A stretch of DNA of 26,519 nt. It comes from Clostridiales bacterium (GTDB lineage: Bacteria; Bacillota; Clostridia; Christensenellales; Aristaeellaceae). Below, piece after piece: positions 1 to 7,010 of the stretch. The notes beneath the pieces are model-generated. The model saw only the letters and a list, made by a program, of their open reading frames with translations. It was not told where the DNA came from and searched no databases. The stretch is from NCBI GenBank assembly GCA_004556155.1, contig SFIM01000038.1, positions 1 through 26,519 on the forward strand. The letters are read 5' to 3'. The translations under genes were made by a program, and so were the position numbers. The stretch's first letter is position 1. Each line of letters begins with the position of its first letter.

Positions 1-133
1 CTACTGCCTTACGGCAAGCGCGGGTTTCGGGCGGCAATTTACAAAATTGCGCGCCCTCAGCCGCCTGCGGCGGCGCTATGGCTCCAAGAAAGTACCGTAA
101 CCTTCTCGTCTCCTTCGTCTCCCTCGTCCCCTC
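1..133 (-). repeat. Repeat element E0 (partial family 1 end plus a hairpin-rich module)
   Basis: On the minus strand, just after the araC stop codon, a purine-rich tract (about 135-103) is followed by the left half of the family 1 terminal hairpin (GGTACTTTCTTGG at about 101-89), as in copies E2 and E3. The other hairpin half is missing. The sequence instead runs into a different hairpin-rich module holding GCCGC/GGCGGC, AATTT/AAATT and TTGCCG/CGGCAA pairs. The window edge cuts it. It is probably a truncated or rearranged member of the repeat family described at E2. Confidence 0.6.
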
Positions 134-135
134 CG

Positions 136-942
136 TCATACCCTCCGGCCCGGGTCGGCGGCTTCCTGGCGGCCGCGGCGATACTCCGTCGGCGTCAGGC
201 CGCAGTCCCGGCGAAAAGCCGTGCAAAAGTGCGCCGCGTTGGCATAGCCGCAGGAGAGGGCGATCTGCGTCAGCGTCAGGGCCGAATTGCTCAGCATGCC
301 CCGCGCCATGGACGCGCGCGCGTGCGCAATGACCGCGTTGGGCGATTGCCCCGCCGCCTCCTTGCAGGCGCGGAACAGCTGCGAGCGGCTCAGCCCCACA
401 AAGTCCGCCACCTGCTCCACCGTCACGCCGTTTTCCAGGTGCGCGCGGATGTACCACATCGCCTTTTCGTAGTACGTCACCGCCGCGCTTACCGGCCGCG
501 CGTCCGCCGGGCTGATCAGCGCGATAAACCGCAGCACGCCGCCCGCCGCTGCCAGCGCGCCCGCCGCGCTGTTGCTAAGCCCCGCAATGTCGCGGTATAT
601 CTGGCGGATGCACGCCGTCACCGCCGCGCCCGACCGCGTGGTAAAGTACGGCGCGGCCTCGGTGATACCCGTCGCGGCAATCAGCGCCGCCGCCTCCTCG
701 CCGCGAAAGCCCAGCCATACATAGTGCCACGGATGCTCCGCGTCCGCCGTATAGGTGGTTACCTGACCGGGATAAATCAAAAATCCCTGCCCGGCGTGCA
801 GCGCGTGCCGCCGCCCGCCCGCAAAGAAAACCCCGCTGCCGCTGATAATATAATGAAACAAGTACCCCTTGCGCACCGCCGGGCCGTAGCTGTGTCCAGG
901 CGCGCAGCGCTCCTCGCCGCAGTTGATGACGGTCAGATCCAT
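136..942 (-). CDS. AraC-family transcriptional regulator with N-terminal cupin-like domain
   Basis: A protein of 268 residues. The N-terminal half (about 1-150) resembles the sugar-sensing cupin arm of AraC-type regulators, with an early HYIISGSG stretch and a later FLIYPGQVTTY stretch. The C-terminal hundred residues (about 165-260) carry the two helix-turn-helix units typical of AraC/XylS proteins, including VEQVADFVGLSRSQLFR and the closing GLTPTEYRR. The start at 942 is preferred over the longer frame to 1011 because GAAGGAG lies 8 bases before this ATG. The gene is divergent from the neighbouring alpha-galactosidase gene with 128 bases between, so by analogy with MelR/MelA and similar pairs it probably activates that gene in response to a galactoside. 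The ligand is inferred, not seen. Confidence 0.88.
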   Translation of the reverse strand: MDLTVINCGEERCAPGHSYGPAVRKGYLFHYIISGSGVFFAGGRRHALHAGQGFLIYPGQVTTYTADAEHPWHYVWLGFRGEEAAALIAATGITEAAPYFTTRSGAAVTACIRQIYRDIAGLSNSAAGALAAAGGVLRFIALISPADARPVSAAVTYYEKAMWYIRAHLENGVTVEQVADFVGLSRSQLFRACKEAAGQSPNAVIAHARASMARGMLSNSALTLTQIALSCGYANAAHFCTAFRRDCGLTPTEYRRGRQEAADPGRRV

Positions 943-979
943 AAATGCCGCTCCTTCACGATGCAATATAGAGATAATA

Positions 980-996
980 ATCTGCAACGCGCAGAT
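980..996. promoter_or_regulatory. Inverted repeat, candidate operator between araC and melA
   Basis: ATCTGC (980-985) and GCAGAT (991-996) form a 6-base inverted repeat with a 5-base spacer, immediately upstream of the melA -35 element. A second pair, GCAATAT (963-969) and ATATTGC (995-1001), overlaps it. This is a likely site for the divergent AraC-type regulator, though AraC proteins more often bind direct repeats. Confidence 0.4.
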
Positions 997-997
997 A

Positions 998-1026
998 TTG
1001 CGATTCCCCATTTATTTTACTATACT
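998..1026 (+). promoter_or_regulatory. Sigma-A type promoter for melA
   Basis: TTGCGA (998-1003) and TATACT (1021-1026) are separated by exactly 17 bases, giving a start of transcription near 1033 and a short leader before the ATG at 1071. Confidence 0.7.
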
Positions 1027-1070
1027 ATGCTTGATGTTGCAACCGATACTACGCATCATGGAGGAAATAT

Positions 1071-2381
1071 ATGCCTAAGATTACATTCATGGGCGCCGGC
1101 TCCAGCGTGTTTGCCAAGAACGTGCTAGGCGACTGCATGACGTCCCCGATCATGGAAAACAGCGAGATTGCCCTCTACGATATCGACGCGGACCGCATGG
1201 ACGACAGCAAGCGCATGCTGGACGCCATCAACAGGAACCTGGGCAACAAGGCCACCATCAAGACCTACCTGGGCGTGGAAAACCGCAAGGAGGCCCTGCG
1301 CGGTGCCAATTACGTGGTCAACGCCATTCAGGTGGGCCTGTACCGCCCCTGCACGGTGACGGACTTTGAAGTGCCCAAGAAGTACGGCCTGCGCCAGACC
1401 ATCGCCGACACCCTGGGCATCGGCGGCATCTTCCGCGCCCTGCGCACCATCCCCGTGATGCAGGACTTTGCCGACGATATGGCCGAGGTGTGCCCCAACG
1501 CCTGGTTCCTCAACTACACCAACCCCATGGCTATGCTGACCGGCTATATGCAGCGCTACACCCCCATCAAGACGGTGGGTCTGTGCCACAGCGTGCAGGT
1601 GTGCGCCAGCCACCTGCTCAAGGGGCTGGATATGCCCTATGACGATACCTATCAGTGGAAGATCGCCGGCATCAACCATCAGGCCTGGCTGCTGGAGATC
1701 CGCGATCCGCAGGGCAACGATCTGTATCCCGAAATCAAGCGCCGCGCGGCCGCGCGCACCGAGAAGCATGACGATATGGTGCGCTATGAGCTGATGAAGC
1801 GCTTTGGCTACTATGTGACCGAATCCAGCGAGCATAATGCTGAATACACGCCGTATTTTATCAAGGACAAGTATCCGGAGCTGATCGAGCGCTTCAACAT
1901 CCCGCTGGATGAGTATCCGCGCCGCTGCATCAAGCATGAGGAAAATTGGGCCACCCTGCGCGTGGAGCTGACCCAGAATGACAAGCTGACCCACGAGCGC
2001 AGCAAGGAATACGCCTGCCACATCATGGAGGCCATGGAAACCAACCAGCCCTACAAGATCGGCGGCAACGTGATCAACACGGGCCTGATCACCAACCTGC
2101 CGCAGAACGCCTGCGTCGAGGTGCCCTGCATTGTGGACAAGAGCGGCGTGACCCCGACCTTTGTGGGCGATCTGCCGGAGCAGTGCGCGGCGCTGAACCG
2201 CACCAACATCAACGTGCAGCTGCTGACTATTGAGGCGGCCAAGACCCTGAAGAAGGATTACATTTATCAGGCCGCACTGATGGATCCGCATCTGCAGAGC
2301 GAGCTGTCCATCGACGACATCGTTTCCCTGTGCGACGACATGATCGAGGCTCACAAGGGCTGGCTGCCGGAGTACAAGTAA
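1071..2381 (+). CDS. melA: Alpha-galactosidase, glycoside hydrolase family 4
   Basis: A protein of 436 residues, close to the usual 430-450 of family GH4. It opens with a Rossmann NAD-binding stretch (KITFMGAGSSVFAKN), followed by ALYDIDADRM and the GH4 segment NYTNPMAM. GLCHSVQ supplies the cysteine and GINHQAW the histidine expected to hold the divalent metal. GH4 enzymes use NAD+ and usually Mn2+ in an oxidation-elimination mechanism. The GLCHSVQ and NYTNPM wording matches the MelA branch (alpha-galactosidase) better than 6-phospho-glycosidases, but other alpha-glycosides or galacturonides are possible in this branch. The start is supported by GGAGG five bases upstream after an A. No transporter gene is adjacent, so uptake must be encoded elsewhere. 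It is probably controlled by the divergent AraC regulator. Confidence 0.88.
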   Translation: MPKITFMGAGSSVFAKNVLGDCMTSPIMENSEIALYDIDADRMDDSKRMLDAINRNLGNKATIKTYLGVENRKEALRGANYVVNAIQVGLYRPCTVTDFEVPKKYGLRQTIADTLGIGGIFRALRTIPVMQDFADDMAEVCPNAWFLNYTNPMAMLTGYMQRYTPIKTVGLCHSVQVCASHLLKGLDMPYDDTYQWKIAGINHQAWLLEIRDPQGNDLYPEIKRRAAARTEKHDDMVRYELMKRFGYYVTESSEHNAEYTPYFIKDKYPELIERFNIPLDEYPRRCIKHEENWATLRVELTQNDKLTHERSKEYACHIMEAMETNQPYKIGGNVINTGLITNLPQNACVEVPCIVDKSGVTPTFVGDLPEQCAALNRTNINVQLLTIEAAKTLKKDYIYQAALMDPHLQSELSIDDIVSLCDDMIEAHKGWLPEYK

Positions 2382-2407
2382 GGGGAGTACGGGGGAACGG
2401 TGGGAAC

Positions 2408-2634
2408 GTTACTTTCTTCAGGGAAGAAAGTAACAAAGAACCTGCGTGTGACGTAAAAGTCAATTGAATTAAGCTGGGAGTGGCCCTGGCCACCTGGCCA
2501 CCCGCCCCCGTGGCAGGGAAAAACTCAAATCGCTCGGTTCGGAGTAAACTCCAACCGGGCGATTCTTCATTTTTCCCCTTCGGTCGTGCTGCGCACGCCC
2601 TGCGCTGATCTGCGATCAGCGTGCCACGGGGGGT
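2408..2634 (+). repeat. Family 1 modular repeat, copy E1 (left arm and module M2)
   Basis: Starts 26 bases after the melA stop. A perfect terminal hairpin, GTTACTTTCTTC / GAAGAAAGTAAC with loop AGG (2408-2434), is followed by ACAAAGAACC, the CTGGGAGTGGCC segment and CCCCCGTGGCAGGG. Next comes inner module M2, with a long stem ATCGCTC...GGGCGAT and inner GGAGT/ACTCC (about 2528-2565), a CTGATCTGCGATCAG hairpin (about 2605-2620) and a closing GTGCCACGGGG. The same module is in E3. The right arm is missing and the copy runs into families 2 and 3. Confidence 0.85.
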
Positions 2635-2696
2635 GTAGTTGGGTGTGGCGAACAAGCGCAGCGTCTAATGATAGTTGGACAGAATGGCCACCAAAA

Positions 2697-2846
2697 GGCT
2701 TCTCCTTGAGGAGAGGCTCCGCCGTAGGCGGTGGTGAGGTGTAGGCTACGAAGTAACCGTTGGCAAAGTATTTATAAAGGATAACGCGGCGGCGGCTACA
2801 CCTCATCAGTCAGCTCTCGCTGACAGCTTCTCCTCAAGGAGAAGCC
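2697..2846. repeat. Family 2 palindromic repeat, copy F2a
   Basis: A 150-base element bounded by perfect 18-base inverted termini (GGCTTCTCCTTGAGGAGA at the left, its complement at the right). Inside each terminus is a variable hairpin: CTCCGCC...GGCGG at the left and TCAGCTC...CGCTGA at the right, each followed or preceded by GAGGTGTAG or its complement around an AT-rich centre. The left 49 bases recur, inverted and identical, as the right end of copy F2b at 10262-10310. Confidence 0.85.
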
Positions 2847-2847
2847 C

Positions 2848-3006
2848 AGGCTGTCGAAAAAACTTTTTCGACAGCCTGCCGATGCAAGTCAGCTAAAGCA
2901 GACTTGTATCGGGAACGTCATTTTCTTGTGAGCCTGCGGCTCACGGCCAGAAAATGACAAAGGAAGCAGCCTGACGGCTGCTCCTCGCACCGCGCATGTC
3001 GCTGCT
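2848..3006 (+). repeat. Family 3 repeat, copy F3a
   Basis: A 159-base segment that matches 18076-18234 with only four substitutions. It begins with a strong hairpin (AGGCTGTCGAAAAA with its complement, 2848-2877). Then come a nested stem GTCATTTTCT...AGAAAATGAC enclosing TGAGCC/GGCTCA (about 2917-2957) and a GCAGCC/GGCTGC hairpin (about 2966-2980). Unlike copy F3b it lacks a recognisable right terminal inverted repeat, so it looks truncated. It abuts F2a with one base between. Confidence 0.85.
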
Positions 3007-3052
3007 CTGCCGTGCCCTCCCCTGATATTCATTTCACGCTTCACGAAACTAT

Positions 3053-3068
3053 TGTTTCACGTGAAACA
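3053..3068. other. parS: parS site 1 (ParB/Spo0J binding)
   Basis: The perfect 16-base palindrome TGTTTCACGTGAAACA matches the well-known Firmicutes parS consensus bound by Spo0J/ParB, which loads SMC and organises the origin domain. It overlaps the probable -35 region of addA; a weak TATAGA -10 lies at 3080-3085. Confidence 0.93.
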
Positions 3069-3093
3069 TTGTGGTAAAGTATAGATACGAAAT

Positions 3094-3109
3094 TGTTTCA
3101 CGTGAAACA
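3094..3109. other. parS: parS site 2 (ParB/Spo0J binding)
   Basis: A second perfect copy of TGTTTCACGTGAAACA, 41 bases centre to centre from the first, close to four helical turns. It lies in the addA leader, 16 bases before its ATG. Read in frame with addA it would encode FHVKH, a familiar false N-terminal extension produced by parS. Confidence 0.93.
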
Positions 3110-3125
3110 TCAAGGGGGGATCATC

Positions 3126-6100
3126 ATGCCGCAATGGACGCAGGCGCAGCGGGAGGCCATCGACGCGCGCAACAGCGAGCTGCTGGTCAGCGCAGCGGCA
3201 GGCAGCGGCAAGACGGCCGTGCTGGTGGAGCATGTGCTGCAATTGCTGCGCGAGGGCGGGCAGATCAACCGCCTGCTGATTATCACCTTCACCCGTGCTG
3301 CGGCGGCGGAGCTGCGCGAACGCCTGATCGCCGCGCTGGATGCGGAGGCGGCGGGCAACGCGCATCTGCGCCGGCAAATGCTGCTGGCGCGCCGCGCGCA
3401 GATCAGCACGCTGCATGTGTTTTGCCATCGCGTCATTCGCCAGCATTTTCAGGCGGCGGATGTCGATCCCATGGCCAAGGTGGGCGAGAATACCGCGCTG
3501 GAGCCGCTTTTGCAGCGTGCGCTGGATGAAAGCGTGGAGGAGCTGTGCCAGTCCGATTTCCCCGACGCGCAGGCGCTGACCAGCCAGTACCAGGATGCGC
3601 AGATCGTCGAAATGGCGCGTCAGCTATACACCTTCCTGCGCGCGCAGGCCGATCCGGAAGCGTGGCTGAGCCAGCACATGGCCGATCCCGCCGGGGCCGG
3701 GCTTGCGCCCTTCCTGCTGATCCTGCGCAAGGAAGCGCTGCTGTGCCTGGAGGGCGCGGAGCAGCTGAACGATCAATGCCTGCGCCTGCTGGAGCTGCCC
3801 GGCGCGCCCGTGCATCTGCTTCCCACCGCGCAGGCCGATCAGGCGCTGCTGGCCGCTTTGCGCGATGCGCTGCGGCAGGATACCCTGCCTGCGGGCGAAT
3901 TGCGCTTTGCCGTCAAGGCACGCGCGCCCAAGAACGCGGATTTTGACCCCGCGCTGGCCGATCGCTTTACCTCCCTGCGTGACCGCATGAAGGAGCTGGC
4001 CAAGCAGGCGCGCGCCATGGTGCCCGCCGATATCGATCAGGCACGCGCCGAGGTGGCCGCCACCCTGCCCGCTCTGCGCGCGCTGATCGGCCTGGTGCAG
4101 GCCATGGATGCGCGCTATGCGCAGTACAAGCAGGAGAAAAACCTGCTGGATTATGGCGATTTGGAGCATTTGGCCCTCAAGGCGCTGGATGACGCGCAGG
4201 TGCGGCAGAGCGTGGCCGAGGGCTACGATGCGATCTTTGTCGATGAGTATCAGGATGTGTCGGCCATCGAGGAGGCCATCGTCCGCCGCGTGCACAATGA
4301 AAACAACCGTCTGTTCATGGTGGGTGACGTCAAGCAGTCCATTTATCGCTTCCGGCTGGCCGATCCCACGCTGTTTTTGAGCAAATATGAGCAGTTTGGC
4401 AGCGAAAAGAAGGCCGTTTCGCGCCGCATCCTGCTGAGCCGCAATTTCCGTTCGCGCGGCAATATCCTGGCTGCCGTCAACTGCGTGTTTGCCCGCGCCA
4501 TGCGCCGCGGCGCTACCGAGATTGCCTATGACGACGACGCGGCCCTGCACGCGGGGCTGGAAAGCACGGGCGACCCTGCCGTGCAGCTGCATATCATCAA
4601 CGACGATACCCAGGAGCCCGCGCCGGACGCGCAGGAGGAGGGCGACGATGCGGGCGAGGCGCGCAAGGGCTGGATGTACGAGGCGCAGCTGGCCGCGCGG
4701 CTGATCCGCGAGCAGGTGGGCCATCCCATCCGGGATAAGAACGGCGAGCGCGCCCTGCGCTATCGGGATTGCGTGATCCTGCTGCGCTCCGCCAGCGGCC
4801 GCGCGCCGCTGATTGCCAAGATTCTGGCCAGCGAGGGCGTGCCTGCCTACAGCGACGCCGACGCGCAGTATTTTGACCTGCCCGAGGTGCGGGATGTGAT
4901 GAACGTGCTGCGCGTGCTGGACAACCCCTATCAGGATGTGCCGCTGCTCAGCGCCCTGCGCTGCCCGTGCTTTGGCTTCACCAGCGCGCGGCTGGCCGAG
5001 ATCCGCCTGCGCGATGATACGCGGCAAAAGCCCTTCTATCAGGTGTTTTTCGCCCTGCGGGAGCAGGAGGAGGATGTGCGCGCAGCCTGCGAACGGCTGG
5101 ATACATGGCGCTTCTGGGCGCAGCATCTGCCCACCGACCGGCTGCTGTGGCGCATCCTGTCGCAGTCCGGGCTATACGCCCTGGCCGGGGCGCAGCGGGA
5201 TGGCGCGGCGCGGCAGGCCAATCTGCGCCTGCTGTGCGAGCGCGCGCAGGCAGACGGCGCGCGGGCTTCGCTGCATGATTTTCTGTCCGTCAGCGATCTG
5301 GCCAACCGCACGGGCGATGCGGGCGCGGCGCGCGAATTGGGCGAAAACGACGATGTGGTGCGCATCATGACGCTGCACAAATCCAAGGGGCTGGAGTTTC
5401 CGCTGGTCATCCTGATGGAGCTGGCGCGCAATTTCCGCATGCCCTCGGACGGGGAGCTGCTGCGCACCGACGCGCAGGCTGGCCTGGCCCTCAAGCGCGT
5501 GGACGCCGAGCGCCGCGTGACCGGGCACACGGTGGCTGGGCGGGCGCTGGCCTGCAAGCAGGCGCGGCAGATCAAGGCGGAGGAAGCGCGGCTGCTGTAC
5601 GTGGGCATGACCCGCGCGCGGGAGCGGCTGATCCTGCTGTCCTCGCCGCGCAGCATGCAGGGCGTGGCCGAGATGCGCGATATGCCCGAGGGCGATTACG
5701 CGGCGGGCTGCGCGCGCTGCATGCTGGATTGGGTGGTGCAGGCTGTGGGCGAGGGGCTGCGGACGGGGCGCGACACGCTGTTCACGGCGGCCAATGGCAG
5801 CCTGTGGGATCTGCGCTATCATGGCAGCGCGGAGTTCAGTCAGCGCTTACCGCAAGAGGAAAAATTTTTCATTCCGGATTTGTCCGAGCCGCCTTCTGCC
5901 GATTTCTGCGCGCAGATGGCGCGTCCGCCGCGGCAATCGCAGCTGCAAAAGACCAGCGTGACGGCACTTCTGCGCGGCGCGGTCTGGACGGAGGATACCG
6001 AGGAAACGCCCGAAAGCAAGCGAAAAGCGCTGCATTTGGATACGATGCCGCCTGAACTTCCGCCGTTTTTGGCTGGAACGCAGCTATCGGCGGCCGATCG

Positions 6101-6569
6101 CGGCACGGCGGCGCACAAGGCGCTGGGAGCGCTTGATTTGTCCCTGCTGCGCGGCGCGGAGGCTTTGCCGGCAGCAGTGAACGCGCAGCTTGCTGCGCTG
6201 TCGCGTCGCGGCGTGCTGACGGCGGAGGAGCTGGCGGCCATCGATCCCGGCGACATCCTGGCCTTTTTGCGCAGCGATATGGGCGCGCGGATGCTGGCCA
6301 GCCCGCGCGTGCAGCGCGAGTGGGGTTTCTGCCTGCGGGATGGCGATCTGCTGGTGCAGGGCGTGATCGATCTATGCTTCCTCGAAAACGGCGCGTGGGT
6401 GCTGGTGGATTACAAGACCGACCGCTGCCCCGCCGAGGAGCTGCCTGCGATGTACGGCGATCAGCTGCGCTGGTACGCCCGCGCCCTGCGCGAGATCACC
6501 GGCCTGCCGGTGCGGTTTGGCGGGCTGTACAGCCTGCGCCGCCGGACGCTTGTGCCGGTGGAGGTATAA
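3126..6569 (+). CDS. addA: ATP-dependent helicase/nuclease subunit A (AddA)
   Basis: A protein of 1147 residues, slightly shorter than B. subtilis AddA. It has UvrD-type helicase motifs in order: GSGKT (Walker A, residues 26-30), DEYQD (motif II, from 373), VGDVKQSIYRFR, TLHKSKGLEFPLVIL and LLYVGMTRARERL. The C-terminal RecB-type nuclease follows, with VIDL (Asp1082) and VDYKTD (Asp1095, Lys1097). AddAB processes double-strand breaks to a Chi-recognising 3' tail for RecA. The ATG at 3126 is chosen because AGGGGGG precedes it by six bases; a TTG at 3093 would run through parS. AddB, usually just upstream and in the same operon, is absent here: upstream lie repeats and melA. AddA requires AddB, so addB is probably elsewhere in the genome. 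Confidence 0.95.
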   Translation: MPQWTQAQREAIDARNSELLVSAAAGSGKTAVLVEHVLQLLREGGQINRLLIITFTRAAAAELRERLIAALDAEAAGNAHLRRQMLLARRAQISTLHVFCHRVIRQHFQAADVDPMAKVGENTALEPLLQRALDESVEELCQSDFPDAQALTSQYQDAQIVEMARQLYTFLRAQADPEAWLSQHMADPAGAGLAPFLLILRKEALLCLEGAEQLNDQCLRLLELPGAPVHLLPTAQADQALLAALRDALRQDTLPAGELRFAVKARAPKNADFDPALADRFTSLRDRMKELAKQARAMVPADIDQARAEVAATLPALRALIGLVQAMDARYAQYKQEKNLLDYGDLEHLALKALDDAQVRQSVAEGYDAIFVDEYQDVSAIEEAIVRRVHNENNRLFMVGDVKQSIYRFRLADPTLFLSKYEQFGSEKKAVSRRILLSRNFRSRGNILAAVNCVFARAMRRGATEIAYDDDAALHAGLESTGDPAVQLHIINDDTQEPAPDAQEEGDDAGEARKGWMYEAQLAARLIREQVGHPIRDKNGERALRYRDCVILLRSASGRAPLIAKILASEGVPAYSDADAQYFDLPEVRDVMNVLRVLDNPYQDVPLLSALRCPCFGFTSARLAEIRLRDDTRQKPFYQVFFALREQEEDVRAACERLDTWRFWAQHLPTDRLLWRILSQSGLYALAGAQRDGAARQANLRLLCERAQADGARASLHDFLSVSDLANRTGDAGAARELGENDDVVRIMTLHKSKGLEFPLVILMELARNFRMPSDGELLRTDAQAGLALKRVDAERRVTGHTVAGRALACKQARQIKAEEARLLYVGMTRARERLILLSSPRSMQGVAEMRDMPEGDYAAGCARCMLDWVVQAVGEGLRTGRDTLFTAANGSLWDLRYHGSAEFSQRLPQEEKFFIPDLSEPPSADFCAQMARPPRQSQLQKTSVTALLRGAVWTEDTEETPESKRKALHLDTMPPELPPFLAGTQLSAADRGTAAHKALGALDLSLLRGAEALPAAVNAQLAALSRRGVLTAEELAAIDPGDILAFLRSDMGARMLASPRVQREWGFCLRDGDLLVQGVIDLCFLENGAWVLVDYKTDRCPAEELPAMYGDQLRWYARALREITGLPVRFGGLYSLRRRTLVPVEV

Positions 6570-6577
6570 GGGGTTAC

Positions 6578-6890
6578 GGTACTTTCTTGGAGCCCAAGAA
6601 AGTACCAAAGAAGGCTGCGTTGTAGACGAAAAAGTCAAATTAATAAAACTGGGAGTGGCCCTTGCCACCTGCCGCCCCGCCCCGTGGCACGCCGATGCAA
6701 TCGGCGCGGGCTAGCGAAGCCAGACCATAGGGGAAATATTCAAGGGAACGGATGGCGCTTGCGCCGATCCGGGCACGCAGAATTTTCCCTGCCACGGGGG
6801 GCGGGTGGCCAGGGCCACTCCCAGTTTTATTCAAGCAGCTTTCACGTCACACACAGATTCTTTGTTACTTTCTTCCCTGAAGAAAGTAAC
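6578..6890. repeat. Family 1 modular repeat, copy E2 (complete short form)
   Basis: A complete 313-base copy starting 8 bases after the addA stop. The left end is hairpin GGTACTTTCTTGG / CCAAGAAAGTACC (6578-6606). The right end is hairpin GTTACTTTCTTC / GAAGAAAGTAAC (6864-6890). Each arm carries ACAAAGAA or CCAAAGAA-like sequence, an AT-rich stretch, CTGGGAGTGGCC and CCCCGTGGCA, the right arm as the reverse complement of the left. Between them is module M1 (about 6686-6797), with GCCGAT/ATCGGC and ATGGCGC/GCGCCGAT hairpins. The whole unit is an interrupted palindrome. A pyrimidine tract follows the right end. Confidence 0.88.
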
Positions 6891-6931
6891 GTTTCCCTCG
6901 TTCCTTCGTCCCCCTATCTCCCGAAAAAGGC

Positions 6932-6960
6932 TTGACATTTCGCGCCAAATTGCGTACCAT
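6932..6960 (+). promoter_or_regulatory. Promoter for nagB
   Basis: TTGACA (6932-6937) with a 17-base spacer to TACCAT (6955-6960). A small inverted repeat GCTGC/GCAGC (6978-6990) lies in the leader and may be an operator or a leader hairpin. Confidence 0.6.
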
Positions 6961-7010
6961 GAAAGCGGTCATAATTTGCTGCGCGGCAGCATATCATAGA
7001 GGTGTTAAGC

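Noticed and set aside
3030..3048. A third, degenerate parS-like sequence (TTCACGCTTCACGAAAC).
   Set aside because: It lacks the central CACGTG palindrome, so ParB binding is unlikely.
3093..3125. A longer AddA starting with a TTG and reading MFHVKH.
   Set aside because: These codons are the parS palindrome. There is no ribosome binding site before them, whereas AGGGGGG precedes the ATG at 3126.
6640..6935. Several short open frames inside the repeat copies.
   Set aside because: They arise from the repeat sequence and recur wherever the repeat does; the palindromic design explains them better than coding.
7002..7010. A GTG start for nagB nine bases upstream.
   Set aside because: It falls inside the ribosome binding site AGAGGTG used by the ATG at 7011.
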